A DNA stretch of 64,000 nucleotides from Streptomyces atratus (GCF_014648655.1 NZ_BMRN01000024.1:47953-111952); one strand, 5' to 3'. Positions 25,575-34,120 are shown, counted from the first letter of the stretch. Program-made: numbers and translations. Notes: generated by a model not told the origin, from the letters alone.

Positions 25575-26330
25575 GTGCGTACTCGAACGCTCGCCCTCGC
25601 CGCTGCCTCCGGCGCCGCCTTGCTCTCGGCCGCCACGCTGACGCCCGCCGCCCAGGCCCGCCCGGTCTCGGGTGCCGTCACCACTGCCGCCGCGCCCCGG
25701 GCGGATTCAGGCGCCGCCGACCGGGCCGGGACCGGCGTCGAGGAAGGCTCCGTCAGCGCGGCCGATCTGCTGGCCGAAGTCACCTCGTGTTCGCAGATCT
25801 CCAACGGCAAGTACCGTACGGACGAGGAGACTTCGGCGACGGTGCCGGTCTGCGGCAAGAACGGTGCCGTGTTCTGGAAGGCCGACATGGACATCGACTG
25901 CGACGGCCAGGTCACCACCGCCTGCAACGAGAACACCGACCCGTGGTTCCAGGACGACACGGCGTTCCACACCTCCGGCGACAAGCCGCTGAACGCCGAG
26001 AAACTGCCGTACGTCGTCGTGCCGAGCAGCAGCAGCATCTGGAACTACAGCAACGCGGGAATCAAGGGCGGTGGCGTCGTCGCCGTCATCTACAACAACA
26101 AGGTCGAGTACGCAGTCGTCGGCGACACCGGCCCCAACAAGATCATCGGCGAGGCCTCGTACGCCACCGCCAAGGCGCTCGGCATCGACCCCGACCCGGA
26201 GACCGGCGGCGCCGAATCCGGCGTCACCTACATCCTGTTCAAGAACTCCAAGGTGTCGCCGATCGAAAGCCACAGCGCCGCCGTCACCGCCGGTGAGGCC
26301 CTCGCCAAGCAGTTCATCCAGAACAACTAG
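25575..26330 (+). CDS. Secreted GH75 chitosanase
   Basis: A 251-residue secreted glycoside hydrolase that cuts beta-1,4-glucosamine bonds of chitosan. The signal peptide is residues 1-29, followed by a Ala/Pro-rich linker to ~65. The family 75 domain starts at 'LLAEVTSCSQISNGKYRTDE' and contains 'FWKADMDIDCDGQ' (acidic residues proposed as catalytic in the family), 'DTAFHTSGDKPLNAEKLPYV', 'VIYNNKVEYAVVGDTGPN' and 'IGEASYATAKALGI'. GTG 25575 follows GGAAGGG. Length is normal. It ends 22 nt from the convergent methionine aminopeptidase gene. Confidence 0.9.
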   Translation: MRTRTLALAAASGAALLSAATLTPAAQARPVSGAVTTAAAPRADSGAADRAGTGVEEGSVSAADLLAEVTSCSQISNGKYRTDEETSATVPVCGKNGAVFWKADMDIDCDGQVTTACNENTDPWFQDDTAFHTSGDKPLNAEKLPYVVVPSSSSIWNYSNAGIKGGGVVAVIYNNKVEYAVVGDTGPNKIIGEASYATAKALGIDPDPETGGAESGVTYILFKNSKVSPIESHSAAVTAGEALAKQFIQNN

Positions 26331-26351
26331 ACGATCACGAAGGGAGGTTGA

Positions 26352-27119
26352 TCACAGCGCGGTCAGGATGCGCGGACCGTCGTCGGTGATCGCCACCGTG
26401 TGCTCGGCGTGCGCCGCCCGGCTGCCGTCGGACGTACGCAACGTCCAGCCGTCCCGGTCCGGACGGAACGCGTCCTTGCCGCTGCCGATCAGCATCGGCT
26501 CGATCGCCAGCACCATTCCGTGCCGCAACGGCATGCCGCGACCCGGTCGTCCCTCGTTGGGGACGGCCGGGTCCTCGTGCATCGAACGGCCCACGCCATG
26601 GCCGCCGAACCCCTCCGGAATGCCGTAACCGGCGCTGCGGCACACCGTGCCGATCGCATGCGCGATGTCACCGATCCGATTGCCGACGACCGCCGCCGCG
26701 ATCCCCGCCTCCAGCGCCGCGAAGGCCGTGTCGATCAGCCGGGTGTCCGCCGGCCGGGTGCGCCCGACGGTGAAACTGATCGCCGAATCGCCCACCCAGC
26801 CACCGAGCGTCGCGCCCGCGTCGATGCTCACCAGATCGCCGTCGCGCAGCCGCTGGTCGGTCGGGATGCCATGGACGATCGCATCGTTGACCGACGCGCA
26901 GATCACGGCGGGAAACGGGGTGGGGGCGAAATGCGGCCGGTAGTTCAGGAACGGCGACCCGGCGCCCGCCTCGCGGAGGACCCCGCGGGCCACCTCGTCG
27001 AGTTCGCGCAACGAGACGCCGACCGCCGCCGCTTCCCGCACGGCCGTCAGTAGCTGCGCCACGACCCGGCCGGTCTCGCGCATCGCTTCGATGGATGTGT
27101 CTGTCTTGAGCTGCACCAT
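26352..27119 (-). CDS. map: Type I methionine aminopeptidase (accessory copy)
   Basis: A 255-residue cytosolic metalloprotease that removes N-terminal Met. Ligand residues are visible in SIDAGATLGGWVGDSA (two Asp), GGHGVGRSMHEDP (His), LAIEPML (Glu) and AEHTVAI (Glu). 'INDAIVHGIP'-type substrate motif appears as SVNDAIVHGIP. Housekeeping map normally lies in the ribosomal protein spc operon, so this is probably a second copy; it instead diverges from a small XRE regulator across a 41-nt gap holding an inverted repeat, implying specific control. Confidence 0.9.
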   Translation of the reverse strand: MVQLKTDTSIEAMRETGRVVAQLLTAVREAAAVGVSLRELDEVARGVLREAGAGSPFLNYRPHFAPTPFPAVICASVNDAIVHGIPTDQRLRDGDLVSIDAGATLGGWVGDSAISFTVGRTRPADTRLIDTAFAALEAGIAAAVVGNRIGDIAHAIGTVCRSAGYGIPEGFGGHGVGRSMHEDPAVPNEGRPGRGMPLRHGMVLAIEPMLIGSGKDAFRPDRDGWTLRTSDGSRAAHAEHTVAITDDGPRILTAL

Positions 27120-27129
27120 GCCAATTACT

Positions 27130-27148
27130 ATACCGGTCGCGGCGGTAT
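27130..27148. promoter_or_regulatory. Inverted repeat between map and XRE gene
   Basis: ATACCG (27130-27135) and CGGTAT (27143-27148) are exact inverted halves separated by GTCGCGG. They lie in the 41-nt divergent spacer, 10-12 nt from either start codon, where they overlap both start regions or promoters. A natural binding site for the XRE protein. Confidence 0.6.
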
Positions 27149-27160
27149 TAGAATGACGGC

Positions 27161-27430
27161 ATGGTACGAACGCCCCTGACCCCGGAAGAGCGCCGCCGCG
27201 GCGAACGCCTCGGAGCGCTGCTCCGCGAGGCGCGTGGCGGGCGCAGCATGGTCGAGATCGCGGCGAGCGCCGGAATCTCCGCCGAGACGCTGCGCAAGAT
27301 CGAGACCGGCCGCGCCCCGACCCCCGCCTTCTTCACTGTCGCGGCGCTGGCCGGGGCGCTCGGACTCTCGATGGACGAACTGCTCACGCGCTGCGCCCCG
27401 GAGCCGGATGTGGTGCCACTGGCGGGGTAG
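27161..27430 (+). CDS. Small XRE-family transcriptional regulator
   Basis: An 89-residue protein that is essentially a single helix-turn-helix: 'RRGERLGALLREARGGRSMV', then 'EIAASAGISAETLRKIETGR' and 'FFTVAALAGALGLSMDELL' (HTH_3/Cro-CI family). There is no extra sensing domain. It diverges from map with an inverted repeat between, so I infer it represses map and itself. A stand-alone antitoxin-like HTH is the alternative, but no toxin is adjacent. Confidence 0.85.
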   Translation: MVRTPLTPEERRRGERLGALLREARGGRSMVEIAASAGISAETLRKIETGRAPTPAFFTVAALAGALGLSMDELLTRCAPEPDVVPLAG

Positions 27431-27707
27431 GGCCTGTCGGGCCTCGGCCCGCCGGATGGGACCTGATCGGCCGGATGGGCCCTGGCGGCGGTGGCTCGGT
27501 CGTCGAACGAGTCCCTGTCCGGGGCGTGGGGGTTGGCGCGGGTCCCCGCAGGGGCGCTCAGGGGGGTGCGTCGCACGGTGCTTCGACCGCACCGCAGTCG
27601 AAAAGCGCGCGTAGCCGTGGCGTAACAACGCCCGGACGACTGCGACCAGTTGCTGCTCCAGGGGGTGACGCGGCCGGCCGCGCAGATCGCCGATGCGGTG
27701 GTGGCGC
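27431..27707. other. Spacer between XRE and Rieske genes
   Basis: About 280 nt of very GC-rich DNA. A minus-strand frame overlapping the Rieske stop reads 'HRIGDLRGRPRHPLEQQLVA' and 'VRALLRHGYARF', which sounds protein-like, but it has no recognised family and no clear end. I see no gene I can support. Confidence 0.3.
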
Positions 27708-28799
27708 TCACGGCACTTCGGCTCCGTCGCTTCGCTCATCGTGGTCGAGCCGCGTCCCCCCGATCTCCCCCGGTGTCGGATAGAACCGCCGGGCCCAGCG
27801 CCGGAACGGGCCGATCGGCCCGTCACCGGGAGCGAGCCGGGGCGGCTGCTGGTACTGCTTGTGATTCCAGATCGGAAAGTCGGCGGCGGTGAACTCGCAA
27901 CTGGAACGGAAGACGGCGCGGTCCAGCAGCCGGGCGGCGGTTCGGCTCACCACCCGTGCGAGCGGGGCCGGCAGCCGGGCCGGCTCCGTGAAGGCGATGC
28001 GGTTCTTCTGCCGGAACTGCATCCGGTTGGGCGCGATCGCCGTCGGCATCACCATCGTGCACATCCGAAGCCCGATTCGAGGCGTGTACACATCCGCGTG
28101 CAGGCAACCGAGTCCGTAGCCGTCCACCTCCACCTCGACGACGAAGTTTCCCAGCAGCGGCGCCGACTCATGGGCCCGCATGGACACGTGGAACGCGGCA
28201 TCGTCGTAGACGACAGGCCCGCCGATCTCGGCCTTGGCCCAACCGTGCAGGGTGGCGAAATGCCCGAGGTCCACCGAGTTCTCGATGACTTCCTGGACAT
28301 TGCCGGCCAGCTCCCAGGCGGCGCTACGGGCAGGCCGGTGGCCGATCTCGTGCCAGTCGGGGATGAACCAGTCCGGTGCCCGGCCGTCGTGGTGCCGCCA
28401 GACGAAGACAGCACCGTTGACCTCGTGCACCGGCAGTTGCGTCAACGGCGACCTCGGCGGCTTTGTGTCGTATCCCGTGCGCACGCACCTGCCGTCGGGG
28501 CCGAACGCGAAGAAATGGAAGGGACATACGAGATCGTCCCCGTCGACCTTCGCCAGACCGAGATGGGCGCCGAGGTGCGGACAGTACGGACGGATGGCGC
28601 GGACCGCCCCCGTGCCGAGCCGGTACAGCACCACGTCCTGCCCCGCCAAAGGCCGGGTGAGCACAACACCCGGCCGCAACTCGTCGGAGAAGGCCAGCGC
28701 GGACCAGCCGCTCGGACAGGGCAGAGCAAGCGCCCCCGCAGCATCGGCCGGTGTCGGCCCCTCACTGATGGCGCGCCCGTACTCGTGTGACAGTCCCAC
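27708..28799 (-). CDS. Rieske-type non-heme iron oxygenase (KshA-like)
   Basis: A 363-residue oxygenase component. The Rieske [2Fe-2S] site is C73-P-H75 and C92-P-F-H95 (YCPHLGAH ... VCPFHFF). The mononuclear iron site is in ENSVDLGHFATLHGW, with Asp177, His180 and His185, and a distant acidic ligand. The order and text resemble 3-ketosteroid 9-alpha-hydroxylase KshA and related cholesterol oxygenases, so a steroid or terpenoid-like substrate is possible. No reductase partner (KshB) lies nearby. No signal peptide; cytoplasmic. The ATG start has GAGAGGGGAAGT upstream. Confidence 0.87.
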   Translation of the reverse strand: MGLSHEYGRAISEGPTPADAAGALALPCPSGWSALAFSDELRPGVVLTRPLAGQDVVLYRLGTGAVRAIRPYCPHLGAHLGLAKVDGDDLVCPFHFFAFGPDGRCVRTGYDTKPPRSPLTQLPVHEVNGAVFVWRHHDGRAPDWFIPDWHEIGHRPARSAAWELAGNVQEVIENSVDLGHFATLHGWAKAEIGGPVVYDDAAFHVSMRAHESAPLLGNFVVEVEVDGYGLGCLHADVYTPRIGLRMCTMVMPTAIAPNRMQFRQKNRIAFTEPARLPAPLARVVSRTAARLLDRAVFRSSCEFTAADFPIWNHKQYQQPPRLAPGDGPIGPFRRWARRFYPTPGEIGGTRLDHDERSDGAEVP

Positions 28800-29029
28800 G
28801 ACTTCCCCTCTCAGGATCGGTCGCCTGGATACTGCCCGGACCGCTCCGAGATCCTCCCGGCGCGCCGTACATCACCCGAACGGGAGGGAACGTGGAAGGT
28901 GTTGACGGTGTACGCGAGCCCGCATCTCGCCGAGCACGTTCCTGCACGCCGGTGCGTGGACGGACACGCCCTGGAACGAGGCGTCCGCTCGACAGCGCGA
29001 GGAGACGCCTTCGTACTGCCGGACCATCG

Positions 29030-29220
29030 CGCGGTGGCCGGGGCTTGGCGCAGCCGTCCGGCACCTCGAGAGTCACGAAGTACCCACCCTTGGGTGAGGT
29101 CCAGGTCGCGAGGCCGGTCCCGCCGAGCTGGGTATCCAGGATCCGTGCCACCGGCTCGAACTTTGTCCTGCAGCAGGGCGCGTTGGCGCTCCATCACGGC
29201 ATCTGCTCTCCGAGCCGGAA
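29030..29220 (-). pseudogene. PLP aminotransferase C-terminal remnant
   Basis: The minus strand reads 'RILDTQLGGTGLATWTSPKG' and 'GYFVTLEVPDGCAK', the conserved C-terminal segment of a fold-I aspartate/MocR-like aminotransferase (normally 'GLG.A.WT.P.GGYF.SL.V.DG.A'). The preceding 'VMERQRALLQDK' lies in a different frame, and the family ending (LTPAGAT.PYG.DP) is gone. No start codon or lysine-bearing core is left. It is a decayed fragment squeezed between the Rieske gene and the amidohydrolase promoter. Confidence 0.6.
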
Positions 29221-29310
29221 GGTGAATGAACATGTGGACCGTACGGGTGCGAAACATGATCGACTCCGCCGGTTCACGGCGATGGTCTTGCCCCGCTGTG
29301 TGACGGGGCT

Positions 29311-29357
29311 TACGTTCTCCTCTACGCACGTATCTACGGGCGTAGAAAAGCGTAGAG
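29311..29357. promoter_or_regulatory. Nested inverted-repeat operator before the amidohydrolase
   Basis: Inner repeat TCTACGGGCGTAGA (29333-29346) is nested in an outer 8-bp pair CTCTACGC (29320-29327) / GCGTAGAG (29350-29357). The same inner repeat, with one base different (TCTACGTGCGTAGA), lies at 39644-39657 before the hydantoinase gene; both are preceded by TACGTTCT at a similar distance. It lies 32 nt upstream of the start codon, fitting an operator. Confidence 0.75.
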
Positions 29358-29388
29358 GCTCTCTGACGCCGCGTCGAAGGAGCAGCTC

Positions 29389-30231
29389 ATGTCCCAAGTC
29401 GTACGCGCCGCACTCGTCCAGGCGACCTGGACCGGCGACACCGAATCCATGATCGCCAAGCACGAGGAGCATGCGCGCGAGGCCGCCCGCCAGGGCGCGA
29501 AGATCATCGGCTTCCAGGAGGTGTTCAACGCACCCTACTTCTGTCAGGTGCAGGAACCCGAGCACTACCGCTGGGCCGAGGCCGTCCCGGACGGGCCGAC
29601 CGTCCGGCGGATGCAGGAACTCGCCCGCGAGACCGGCATGGTGATCGTCGTGCCGGTCTTCGAGATCGAGCAGTCCGGCTTCTACTTCAACACCGCCGCC
29701 GTCATCGACGCCGACGGTTCTTATCTCGGCAAGTACCGCAAACATCACATCCCGCAGGTCAAGGGGTTCTGGGAGAAGTACTACTTCAAGCCCGGAAACG
29801 TCGGCTGGCCCGTCTTCGACACTGCCGTCGGCAAGGTCGGTGTCTATATCTGCTACGACCGGCACTTCCCGGAGGGGTGGCGACAACTCGGGCTCAACGG
29901 CGCTCAGTTGGTGTACAACCCGTCCGCCACCTCGCGCGGCCTCTCCAGTTATCTCTGGCAGCTGGAGCAGCCCGCGTCCGCCGTCGCCAACGAGTACTTC
30001 GTCGCCGCGATCAACCGCGTCGGCCAGGAGGAGTACGGCGACAACGACTTCTACGGAACCAGCTACTTCGTCGACCCGCGCGGCCAGTTCGTCGGCGAGG
30101 TCGCCAGCGACAAGGAGGAGGAACTCCTCGTCCGCGACCTCGACTTCGGGCTCATCGACGAGGTCCGCCAGCAGTGGGCGTTCTACCGGGACCGCCGACC
30201 CGACGCGTACGAAGGACTGGTGGAGCCGTGA
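29389..30231 (+). CDS. Nitrilase-superfamily N-carbamoyl amidohydrolase
   Basis: A 280-residue carbon-nitrogen hydrolase with the Glu-Lys-Cys triad: Glu44 (GFQEVFN), Lys118 (KYRKHHIP) and Cys155 (ICYDRHFPEGW). The sequence belongs to the beta-ureidopropionase / N-carbamoylputrescine amidase / N-carbamoyl-amino-acid amidohydrolase branch, which hydrolyses a ureido group to amine, CO2 and NH3. Together with the hydantoinase at 39686 and the overlapping transaminase, it most likely converts N-carbamoyl-beta-alanine or a similar ureido acid to the free amino acid. AAGGAG sits 7 nt before the ATG. Its stop overlaps the transaminase GTG. Exact substrate is inferred from context. Confidence 0.88.
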   Translation: MSQVVRAALVQATWTGDTESMIAKHEEHAREAARQGAKIIGFQEVFNAPYFCQVQEPEHYRWAEAVPDGPTVRRMQELARETGMVIVVPVFEIEQSGFYFNTAAVIDADGSYLGKYRKHHIPQVKGFWEKYYFKPGNVGWPVFDTAVGKVGVYICYDRHFPEGWRQLGLNGAQLVYNPSATSRGLSSYLWQLEQPASAVANEYFVAAINRVGQEEYGDNDFYGTSYFVDPRGQFVGEVASDKEEELLVRDLDFGLIDEVRQQWAFYRDRRPDAYEGLVEP

Positions 30232-31511
30232 GCAGCCTGCACCAACGCCATCTCGCCGTCAGCCCCGACTGGCTGGCGCTCTACTACAAGAACCCCGTGG
30301 AGATCACCCACGGCGAGGGCCGCCATGTCTGGGACGCCGACGGCAGGCGCTACCTCGACTTCTTCGGCGGCATCCTCACGACCATGACCGCCCACGCCCT
30401 GCCCGAGGTGACCAAGGCGGTCAGCGAGCAGGCCGGGCGGATCATCCACTCCTCCACGCTCTACCTCAATCGGCCGATGGTCGAGCTGGCCGAACGCATC
30501 GCCACGCTCTCCGGCATCCCGGACGCCCGGGTCTTCTTCACCACCTCCGGTACCGAGGCCAACGACACCGCCCTGTTGCTCGCCACCACGTACCGCAGGT
30601 CGAACCAGATCCTCGCGATGCGCAACAGCTACCACGGCAGATCCTTCTCCGCGGTCTCCATCACCGGCAACAGCGCATGGTCGCCCACGAATCTGTCGCC
30701 GCTGCAGACGCTTTACGTGCACGGCGGCGTCCGCACCCGGGGGCCGTACGCGCACCTCAGCGACGCGGAGTTCATCGCGGGCTGTGTCGCCGACCTGGAG
30801 GACCTGCTCGGCCACACCCGCGAGCCCGCCGCCCTGATCGCCGAACCCATCCAGGGCGTCGGCGGGTTCACCTCACCGCCGGACGGCCTGTACGCGGCCT
30901 TCCGCCGGGTCCTCGACCGCCACGGCATCCTGTGGATCTCCGATGAGGTGCAGACCGGCTGGGGCCGCTCCGGCGAACACTTCTGGGGCTGGCAGGCGCA
31001 CGGCGAGAACGGGCCGCCGGACATCCTCACCTTCGCCAAGGGCATCGGCAACGGCATGTCGATCGGCGGTGTCGTGGCTCGCGCCGACGTCATGAACTGC
31101 CTCGACGCCAACTCCATTTCGACCTTCGGCGGCTCGCCGGTCACCATGGCGGCCGGCCTCGCCAACCTCTCCTACCTCCTCGAACACGATCTGCAGGGCA
31201 ACGCCCGGCGAGTCGGCGGACTGCTGATCCAGCGGCTGCGTGCGATCGGCGCGGCCTCGGAGTGTGTACGGGAGGTACGCGGCCGGGGACTGATGATCGG
31301 CATCGAGCTGGTGAAGCCCGGCACCGACGAGGCGAACCCGGAGGCGGCCGCCGCCGTACTCGAAGCGGCCCGGGAAGGCGGCCTGCTCATCGGCAAGGGC
31401 GGCGGCCACAACACCAGCGTGCTGCGGATCGCACCGCCGCTCTCGCTGACCATCCCGGAGGCGGAGGAGGGCGCGGAGATCCTGGCCGAGGCTCTTCGAT
31501 CGGTGGAATGA
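30228..31511 (+). CDS. Class III PLP aminotransferase
   Basis: A 427-residue omega-aminotransferase of the AGXT2 / beta-alanine:pyruvate type. Visible are 'FFGGILTTMTAHALPE', the PLP phosphate loop 'TTSGTEANDTA', 'SYHGRSFSAVSIT', the Asp of 'ISDEVQTGWGRSG' and the Schiff-base Lys in 'DILTFAKGIGNG'. It would move the amino group from beta-alanine (or another omega-amino acid) to a keto acid, giving a semialdehyde. GTG 30228 overlaps the amidohydrolase stop (GTGA), so the products of the two are stoichiometrically linked. The aldehyde dehydrogenase at 37995 is a candidate next step. Confidence 0.9.
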   Translation: MSSLHQRHLAVSPDWLALYYKNPVEITHGEGRHVWDADGRRYLDFFGGILTTMTAHALPEVTKAVSEQAGRIIHSSTLYLNRPMVELAERIATLSGIPDARVFFTTSGTEANDTALLLATTYRRSNQILAMRNSYHGRSFSAVSITGNSAWSPTNLSPLQTLYVHGGVRTRGPYAHLSDAEFIAGCVADLEDLLGHTREPAALIAEPIQGVGGFTSPPDGLYAAFRRVLDRHGILWISDEVQTGWGRSGEHFWGWQAHGENGPPDILTFAKGIGNGMSIGGVVARADVMNCLDANSISTFGGSPVTMAAGLANLSYLLEHDLQGNARRVGGLLIQRLRAIGAASECVREVRGRGLMIGIELVKPGTDEANPEAAAAVLEAAREGGLLIGKGGGHNTSVLRIAPPLSLTIPEAEEGAEILAEALRSVE

Positions 31512-31628
31512 GAAGCGCCGGATGAGCGACGGGGGTGTGGGCGGCGGCCGGTACGCGGCTGTGCAGCTCGGCCGCCACCACACCCCCGTGCAGTCATCGC
31601 ACCCCCGTGTCCGCCCAGGAGCACCACC

Positions 31629-31991
31629 GTGCCCGAGAACACCCTCCCTCTCCCGTCCACCGCCGGGCCCGGCGCATCGGCGGCCGACGCCGACGCTGTC
31701 CGGACCGTCCTCATCGGAATGTACGAGGCGTACGACGCCGGCGACCGGGCGAGGACCGACCGGGCACTCGACCCCCGGGCGACCGTCCGGGACTCCGCCG
31801 CCGAGCCGCTCACCGGCTGTCCTCCAGGCTTTCGTACCGACCGACTCACCCCTCAGCGGGTGGGGATGGCGGCACAGTGGACAGGCCCGGGAGCGGGAAC
31901 CAGTGCGCGGCGCACAGTGGCGTCGGGAGCCGCTGTGCTGTGTGCCCCGGCGGCCTGGGGCGGCCGCACCGGCGCCGAACTGCCACGGTAA
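31629..31991 (+). CDS. Truncated SnoaL/NTF2-like protein
   Basis: A 120-residue ORF. Its residues 20-62 ('DADAVRTVLIGMYEAYDAGD', 'RTDRALDPRATVRDSAAEPL') look like the first helix and strand of an NTF2/SnoaL-like (DUF4440-type) domain of ~150 residues. After 'PLTG' the text becomes Gly/Arg-rich and non-family, so the fold is incomplete and the gene is probably degraded by a frameshift near 31810. A GTG start with GGAG upstream is retained. It follows the transaminase by 117 nt. Confidence 0.45.
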   Translation: MPENTLPLPSTAGPGASAADADAVRTVLIGMYEAYDAGDRARTDRALDPRATVRDSAAEPLTGCPPGFRTDRLTPQRVGMAAQWTGPGAGTSARRTVASGAAVLCAPAAWGGRTGAELPR

Positions 31992-32043
31992 CCCGGCGCG
32001 GGAGCGGCGTGGCCGGGAACGGCCTCCGGCGTATGCGCGTTGC

Positions 32044-32078
32044 GGCCGGGCCCCGGTCGGTTACTCCGGGGCCCGGCC
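32044..32078. terminator. Hairpin between convergent genes
   Basis: A perfect 13-bp stem: GGCCGGGCCCCGG (32044-32056) and CCGGGGCCCGGCC (32066-32078), loop of 9. It lies just past the stop of the minus-strand phosphodiesterase and downstream of the plus-strand transaminase group, so it can end both. Confidence 0.88.
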
Positions 32079-32084
32079 GATCGG

Positions 32085-33971
32085 TCAGCCCCGGTGGCCG
32101 GTGGGGCGGGTGAGGTCCAGGGTGCGGACCGGGTCGAGTTCGCCGTAGTACGCGAGGTGCTGGTAGCGCACGTCGGTGACGGTGAGGGTGGCCTCGGCGA
32201 TGCCCTGTGGCACGGTGGTCCTGAAGCGCACCGAGCCGTCCTTCTTCGTCGTACCGGTCAGCTTCTGCACCCTGCCGCCGGCCGTCAGCTCGGCCGTGAC
32301 CTTCGCGTCCTTCACGGGCTTGCCGTGCGCGGTCTTGACCACGCCGTTCGTGGTGACCTTCCAGGCCGCGTCGGAGCCGGGCCGCCCCAGCAGCTCGGTG
32401 CCGGCCTCCAACGAGGTGAGGGCGAGCTGCGACGGCGGGTCGGGCTGGCCGAAGGCGACCTGGTCGATGGTCCAGAAGGCGCTGTTCGTACCGGTGTAGC
32501 GGAAACTCAGCCGGGCAGACTTCGCGCCCGCCGGGACAGCGAGCTCAAGACGCTCGACGGTGTTGGCGTCGCTCCGGTACGACTTCACGAGCTGCGGGGT
32601 GCCACCGTCGTACGAGACGTACACATCGCCGCTCTGCGGTCCGTCGACGCGGTAGTTCGTGGCGTACGAGACGGTCGCCTTCGCCGCCCCGTTCAGCTTG
32701 TACGCGGGGCTGACCAGGGTGGAGTCGAACTGTCCGGCGTCGTGCGCCTTGTCGTCCCACTCGTCGGAGTCGGCGACCGCGAACACATTGCGGGCGCGGA
32801 CGTTCGTCTCGCGGCCCTGGCCTCGCTCGGCGTCGGTCCAGAACTCGTCGGTGGCGAAGGACCAGCCGCGCCACTCGGTGACACCACCGGCCGGCATCTT
32901 CGAGTTGTCGACGGACCAGCCATCGGGTGCGGTGTTCGTCCATCCCTTGGCGTCGGCCGGGAGCCCGGTCTCGTCGATGGGCGTACGGAGGGAGCCGCGC
33001 AGCGCGTCGAAGGCGTCCGTCTTCGGCTCGGCGAGCGAGGTGCCGTCGAGGTTCCAGGCGGGGTCGGTTGCGACACCCTCGTGGCGCAGGACGGTGGGCG
33101 CGATGTCGGTGATCTTGACGTCGTCGCGTACCGAACCGGGCTCGATGCCCTTGCCCTGGGCGATCACGAACGTGCCGCGCTCCAGCGGGGTGTTGCCGCC
33201 GTGGCCGCCGGTGGGGGTGTGGCCGTGGTCGGCGGTGACGACGACGAGCCAGTCCTCATCGGCGTACGTCGGCCGCGAGGTCACGGCGTCGAGCAGCCGG
33301 CCGACCTGCGCGTCGGCGGTGTTCAGGGCCTTGAGATAGGCGTCGCTCGCGGAGCCGGAGCTGTGACCGGCGCCATCGACCTCGTCGAGGTGGACGAAGG
33401 TGGAGTCGGGGTTGCCGTGCGCGAGGTAGTCCTCGGCCTTCGCGGTGGTGCCCTCGTCGTTGCCGCCCGCGATCCGCAGATCGGTCTTCGCGCCGAAGAC
33501 GATCTGCGGGATCGGGCTCCAGGTGCCGACGATCAGGGTGGACGTGGCCGGGTCGGCGGTCTCCAGCCGGGTCGCGTAGTCCGGGTACCGGCCGTAGTCG
33601 GGGGCAGTGAAGTTGTTGTCCTTCACATTGTGCTTGTCGGGCCAGACGCCTGTGGCGATGGACGACCAGCCGGCACCGGAGACGGTCGGGGCCATCGGGT
33701 TGGCGTACAGGTTGCTTCGTGCGGTCAGGCCCTTGGCCATCAGCTGCTCGATGTGCGGTACGTCGCCACGCGAGAAGGCGTCGAAGGTGGCGCCGTCGAT
33801 ACCGATGACCAGGGACTTGGCCTGCTTGGTACCGGACGGCAGACCGGCGTACGGGGCAGCGGCTGCGGCCCCGTACTCCTGGGCGTGGGCGGCCGTGGTG
33901 GCGAGCGGCAGTGCGACGGCGGCGACGGTGGCGGCGGCCAGCACCGTACGCGCGGAGCGCGACAGGGACAC
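32085..33971 (-). CDS. Secreted alkaline-phosphatase-superfamily phosphodiesterase
   Basis: A 628-residue exported protein with a signal peptide (1-30, ending AHAQ). The N-terminal catalytic domain (~50-330) is of the nucleotide pyrophosphatase/phosphodiesterase branch: 'LVIGIDGATFDAFSRGD' (metal Asp), 'NPMAPTVSGAGWSSIATGVW' where Thr is the nucleophile candidate, 'HLDEVDGAGHSSG', 'VTADHGHTPTGGHGG'. The C-terminal half (~330-628) contains beta-sandwich modules typical of carbohydrate- or surface-binding domains. Substrate (nucleotide, phospholipid or teichoic acid) is unknown. It diverges from a LysR gene across ~180 nt. Confidence 0.82.
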   Translation of the reverse strand: MSLSRSARTVLAAATVAAVALPLATTAAHAQEYGAAAAAPYAGLPSGTKQAKSLVIGIDGATFDAFSRGDVPHIEQLMAKGLTARSNLYANPMAPTVSGAGWSSIATGVWPDKHNVKDNNFTAPDYGRYPDYATRLETADPATSTLIVGTWSPIPQIVFGAKTDLRIAGGNDEGTTAKAEDYLAHGNPDSTFVHLDEVDGAGHSSGSASDAYLKALNTADAQVGRLLDAVTSRPTYADEDWLVVVTADHGHTPTGGHGGNTPLERGTFVIAQGKGIEPGSVRDDVKITDIAPTVLRHEGVATDPAWNLDGTSLAEPKTDAFDALRGSLRTPIDETGLPADAKGWTNTAPDGWSVDNSKMPAGGVTEWRGWSFATDEFWTDAERGQGRETNVRARNVFAVADSDEWDDKAHDAGQFDSTLVSPAYKLNGAAKATVSYATNYRVDGPQSGDVYVSYDGGTPQLVKSYRSDANTVERLELAVPAGAKSARLSFRYTGTNSAFWTIDQVAFGQPDPPSQLALTSLEAGTELLGRPGSDAAWKVTTNGVVKTAHGKPVKDAKVTAELTAGGRVQKLTGTTKKDGSVRFRTTVPQGIAEATLTVTDVRYQHLAYYGELDPVRTLDLTRPTGHRG

Positions 33972-34112
33972 GTGATCCTCCCGGATCGGTCAGGGGACAC
34001 CGGACATCGGGGGCGTCCGGTGTTGCGTCCGAGACTCGCCGTCGGTGGTGATCGGACCACGCCGCGTAAGGGACGAGCGCATGAATCGTACCCAACATTT
34101 GGCCCAGACCCA

Positions 34113-34120
34113 TTATAATT
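34113..34120. promoter_or_regulatory. AT-rich -10 element in divergent promoter region
   Basis: ATTATAATT carries TATAAT at 34114-34119, a perfect -10 hexamer; because ATTATAAT is self-complementary it can serve either strand. It stands out sharply in GC-rich DNA, 34 nt before the LysR ATG. No matching -35 was evident. Confidence 0.45.

Noticed and set aside
27128..27826. Minus-strand frame overlapping XRE and Rieske gene ends
   Set aside because: It would overlap the XRE regulator completely; only a short piece reads like protein, so I noted it in the spacer entry but did not call it.
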